Of a DNA stretch of 64,000 nt, positions 62,729-64,000 are shown piece after piece. The notes beneath the pieces were generated by a model. It was not told the origin of the DNA. It saw nothing but the letters and a program-made list of their open reading frames with translations, and did no database searches. Location of the stretch: NCBI RefSeq assembly GCF_030503675.1, contig NZ_CP129964.1, positions 2,976,001-3,040,000 of the forward strand, written 5' to 3'. Numbering within the stretch: the first letter of the stretch is position 1; each line of letters opens with the position of its first letter. The DNA is from Lutimonas zeaxanthinifaciens (GTDB taxonomy: Bacteria; Bacteroidota; Bacteroidia; Flavobacteriales; Flavobacteriaceae). Made by a program: the position numbers and the translations under genes.

Positions 62729-62835
62729 AATTTAGTTTTTTAAGCTTGCCCAACGGTCAGTCTTGAGCCTAATATCACACACACTTCAGACTGCTTCCTG
62801 CGGGCAAGCTTAAATCCAATTAACACAACTAAATT
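62729..62835. repeat. 107-nt nested inverted repeat inside the hydrogenase operon
   Basis: Three nested perfect arms: AATTTAGTT (62729-62737) with AACTAAATT (62827-62835); TTTAAGCTTGCCC (62739-62751) with its 13-bp complement (62802-62814); CAGTCT (62758-62763) with AGACTG (62788-62793). It fills the gap between the cytochrome and protease genes. No T run follows on either strand, so it is not a normal terminator. Confidence 0.75.
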
Positions 62836-62858
62836 TTGATGATCCTTTAAACAGATTA

Positions 62859-63578
62859 CTAAATGTGATCATCATCTTTTAAACGTTCTTTTCTTACAAA
62901 TTTATACCCACTGATCATTGCAGAAGATTCGCCTCTGCCCTCAAGCCAGTCATGATAAAACACCAGATATACATGGATCAGTGTAAAAATGATAAACAGC
63001 CAGGTTGAGATATGATGTATGAATCTTGTTGTCATCTCATCTCCAAGGAAAGCCGGAACCCAGGAAAATAATTTGGGCAACCACCAGGATGATGTTGGAG
63101 CATACAAGCCGAATCCCGTAAAGATCTGAACAAGTGCCAGAAGAAACAGAATGATATAAGAGATTGCAGCCAGTGAATTGTGTCCAACGCTGATATTCTT
63201 AAGGACCTCTTTTTCTTCGTTCTGAAGTAGTACATCTATTTTCAACACATGCTTTATATTATCCCTTTGTTTTTTGGTCAGCGGAATGAATGCCCTCCAG
63301 TTGGAGTAATAATTACCTCTGAAAGACCAGTAGATCCTCGCTATTGCATTTAATAAAAAAAGGTAGGCCGTTACAAAATGGATCATTCTGACGGTTCCAA
63401 ACCAATAGGAATCGACTGCTTCAGCCGTAGACATTAACGCCGGCGGGTCAGCTATAATAAAACCAGTAATTGCCAACACAGTAATGCACAAGGCATTTAA
63501 CCAATGAAAAATCCTAACGGGTAGCTCCCATACCAGTACCCTTTTAAAATCATATGTTCTTCTCAATATGGAGTCCAT
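62859..63578 (-). CDS. hyaC: Ni/Fe-hydrogenase b-type cytochrome subunit
   Basis: 239 residues with four hydrophobic helices. It anchors an uptake hydrogenase and passes electrons to quinone by two hemes b. VLVWELPVRIFHWLNALCITVLAITGF, MIHFVTAYLFL, and RFIHHISTWLFIIFTLIHVYLVFYHD supply the expected His ligands. It follows the large-subunit gene by 15 nt. Confidence 0.92.
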   Translation of the reverse strand: MDSILRRTYDFKRVLVWELPVRIFHWLNALCITVLAITGFIIADPPALMSTAEAVDSYWFGTVRMIHFVTAYLFLLNAIARIYWSFRGNYYSNWRAFIPLTKKQRDNIKHVLKIDVLLQNEEKEVLKNISVGHNSLAAISYIILFLLALVQIFTGFGLYAPTSSWWLPKLFSWVPAFLGDEMTTRFIHHISTWLFIIFTLIHVYLVFYHDWLEGRGESSAMISGYKFVRKERLKDDDHI

Positions 63579-63593
63579 CTTTTTAATTTTAAA

Positions 63594-64000
63594 TTAAACG
63601 TCACAACTTCCCACATTGGTCACCCTTGAAATGTGGTTTCCTTTTTCATCGTAAAGATGTACGGCACAAGCCAGACATGGGTCAAAACTATGCACGGTTC
63701 GTATGATCTCCAGAGGAAGTTCCGGATCCGCAACCGGAGTATCCAATAAGGCAGATTCATAGGCAGATCGCTGTCCTTTCGGATCTCTTGGAGAAGCATT
63801 CCAGGTAGTCGGTACTACCTGCTGATAATTTTCAGTTTTACCGTCTTTTATTCTGATCCAGTGGGCCAATCCTCCGCGAGGGGCTTCCGTAAATCCAACT
63901 CCCTTTGCTTCAGCAGGCCATTTTGAAGGGTCCCACAATTCAGTATTGGCCATTCGGGAATCTCCGTTTTTAATATTTAATAATAACTGATTGTAGAACT
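63594..64000 (-). CDS. hyaB: [NiFe]-hydrogenase large subunit, C-terminal part (partial)
   Basis: The gene extends beyond the right edge: the frame stays open above the Met at 63953 to position 64000. The C-terminus contains [14 protein letters not shown], the last two Cys ligands of the NiFe centre and the protease cleavage site, followed by a 20-residue extension ending [32 protein letters not shown] is the conserved region of group 1 uptake enzymes. With the b-type cytochrome it is a membrane-bound, periplasmic H2-oxidising enzyme. Confidence 0.95.
   Translation of the reverse strand, partial: FYNQLLLNIKNGDSRMANTELWDPSKWPAEAKGVGFTEAPRGGLAHWIRIKDGKTENYQQVVPTTWNASPRDPKGQRSAYESALLDTPVADPELPLEIIRTVHSFDPCLACAVHLYDEKGNHISRVTNVGSCDV

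Overview
The window reads as a chromosomal segment of a marine-type member of the Flavobacteriaceae (Bacteroidota). This is inferred from gene content (DUF4407, DUF4230, LytTR regulator, kynurenine operon, HypF-type hydrogenase maturation), an AT-rich base composition, few Shine-Dalgarno sequences, and repeated TAnnTTTG promoter boxes just upstream of genes. It is densely coding, with no rRNA, CRISPR array, insertion sequence or prophage seen. One tRNA-Leu(UAG) is present.

Layout. 1-5.7 kb: end of an NRDE/TANGO2-type gene, then pruA (P5C dehydrogenase), then on the minus strand a tryptophan-catabolic operon (tryptophan 2,3-dioxygenase, cyclase-family formamidase, kynureninase) ending in an unannotated 59-residue Cys-rich protein. 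5.9-12.7 kb: DUF502 membrane protein, rsmG, a fatty-acid desaturase, an aspartate-type aminotransferase with a thioesterase, and the nadA-nadB operon. 13-15.7 kb: a LytTR response regulator convergent with a TPR histidine kinase. 16-28.5 kb: mostly envelope and accessory genes (SnoaL-like lipoprotein, acyltransferase-like membrane protein, TPR lipoprotein, a gluconate-dehydrogenase-like subunit 3/GMC oxidoreductase pair, an orphan binding protein, AlkD-like protein, twin Gly/Tyr-rich lipoproteins, a CorA homologue with GTN in place of GMN). 28.5-35.2 kb: LacI regulator, tRNA-Leu, GH109-like oxidoreductase, M20 dipeptidase, DUF4407, GNAT, PepSY.

35.3-48.0 kb is the most striking region: two convergent operons that together encode catabolism of the modified amino acids characteristic of collagen. 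The plus operon holds a pyrroline-2-carboxylate reductase-like gene, a trans-3-hydroxyproline dehydratase-type racemase homologue, and a 1011-residue fusion of a hydroxylysine-kinase-like domain, an M23 peptidase domain and a phospho-lyase (class III aminotransferase) domain. The minus operon holds the full trans-4-hydroxyproline route (2-epimerase, D-hydroxyproline dehydrogenase, deaminase, alpha-ketoglutarate semialdehyde dehydrogenase) plus an Xaa-Pro aminopeptidase, with a divergent AraC regulator. The 3-hydroxyproline arm would give proline, whose later oxidation product is the substrate of pruA at the start of the window.

48.3-59.1 kb: YjbR, a Pif1-like helicase, DUF4230 and hemW on the minus strand; a four-gene ABC exporter operon with 4-nt stop/start overlaps; ruvC; a flippase-like protein with a GT2 glycosyltransferase; a TonB-like lipoprotein; DUF456. 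59.2-64 kb: the 3' part of an uptake [NiFe]-hydrogenase cluster (large subunit end, cytochrome b, maturation protease, hypF) convergent with a His-rich UreH-type metal transporter. A 107-nt nested inverted repeat lies between the cytochrome and protease genes.
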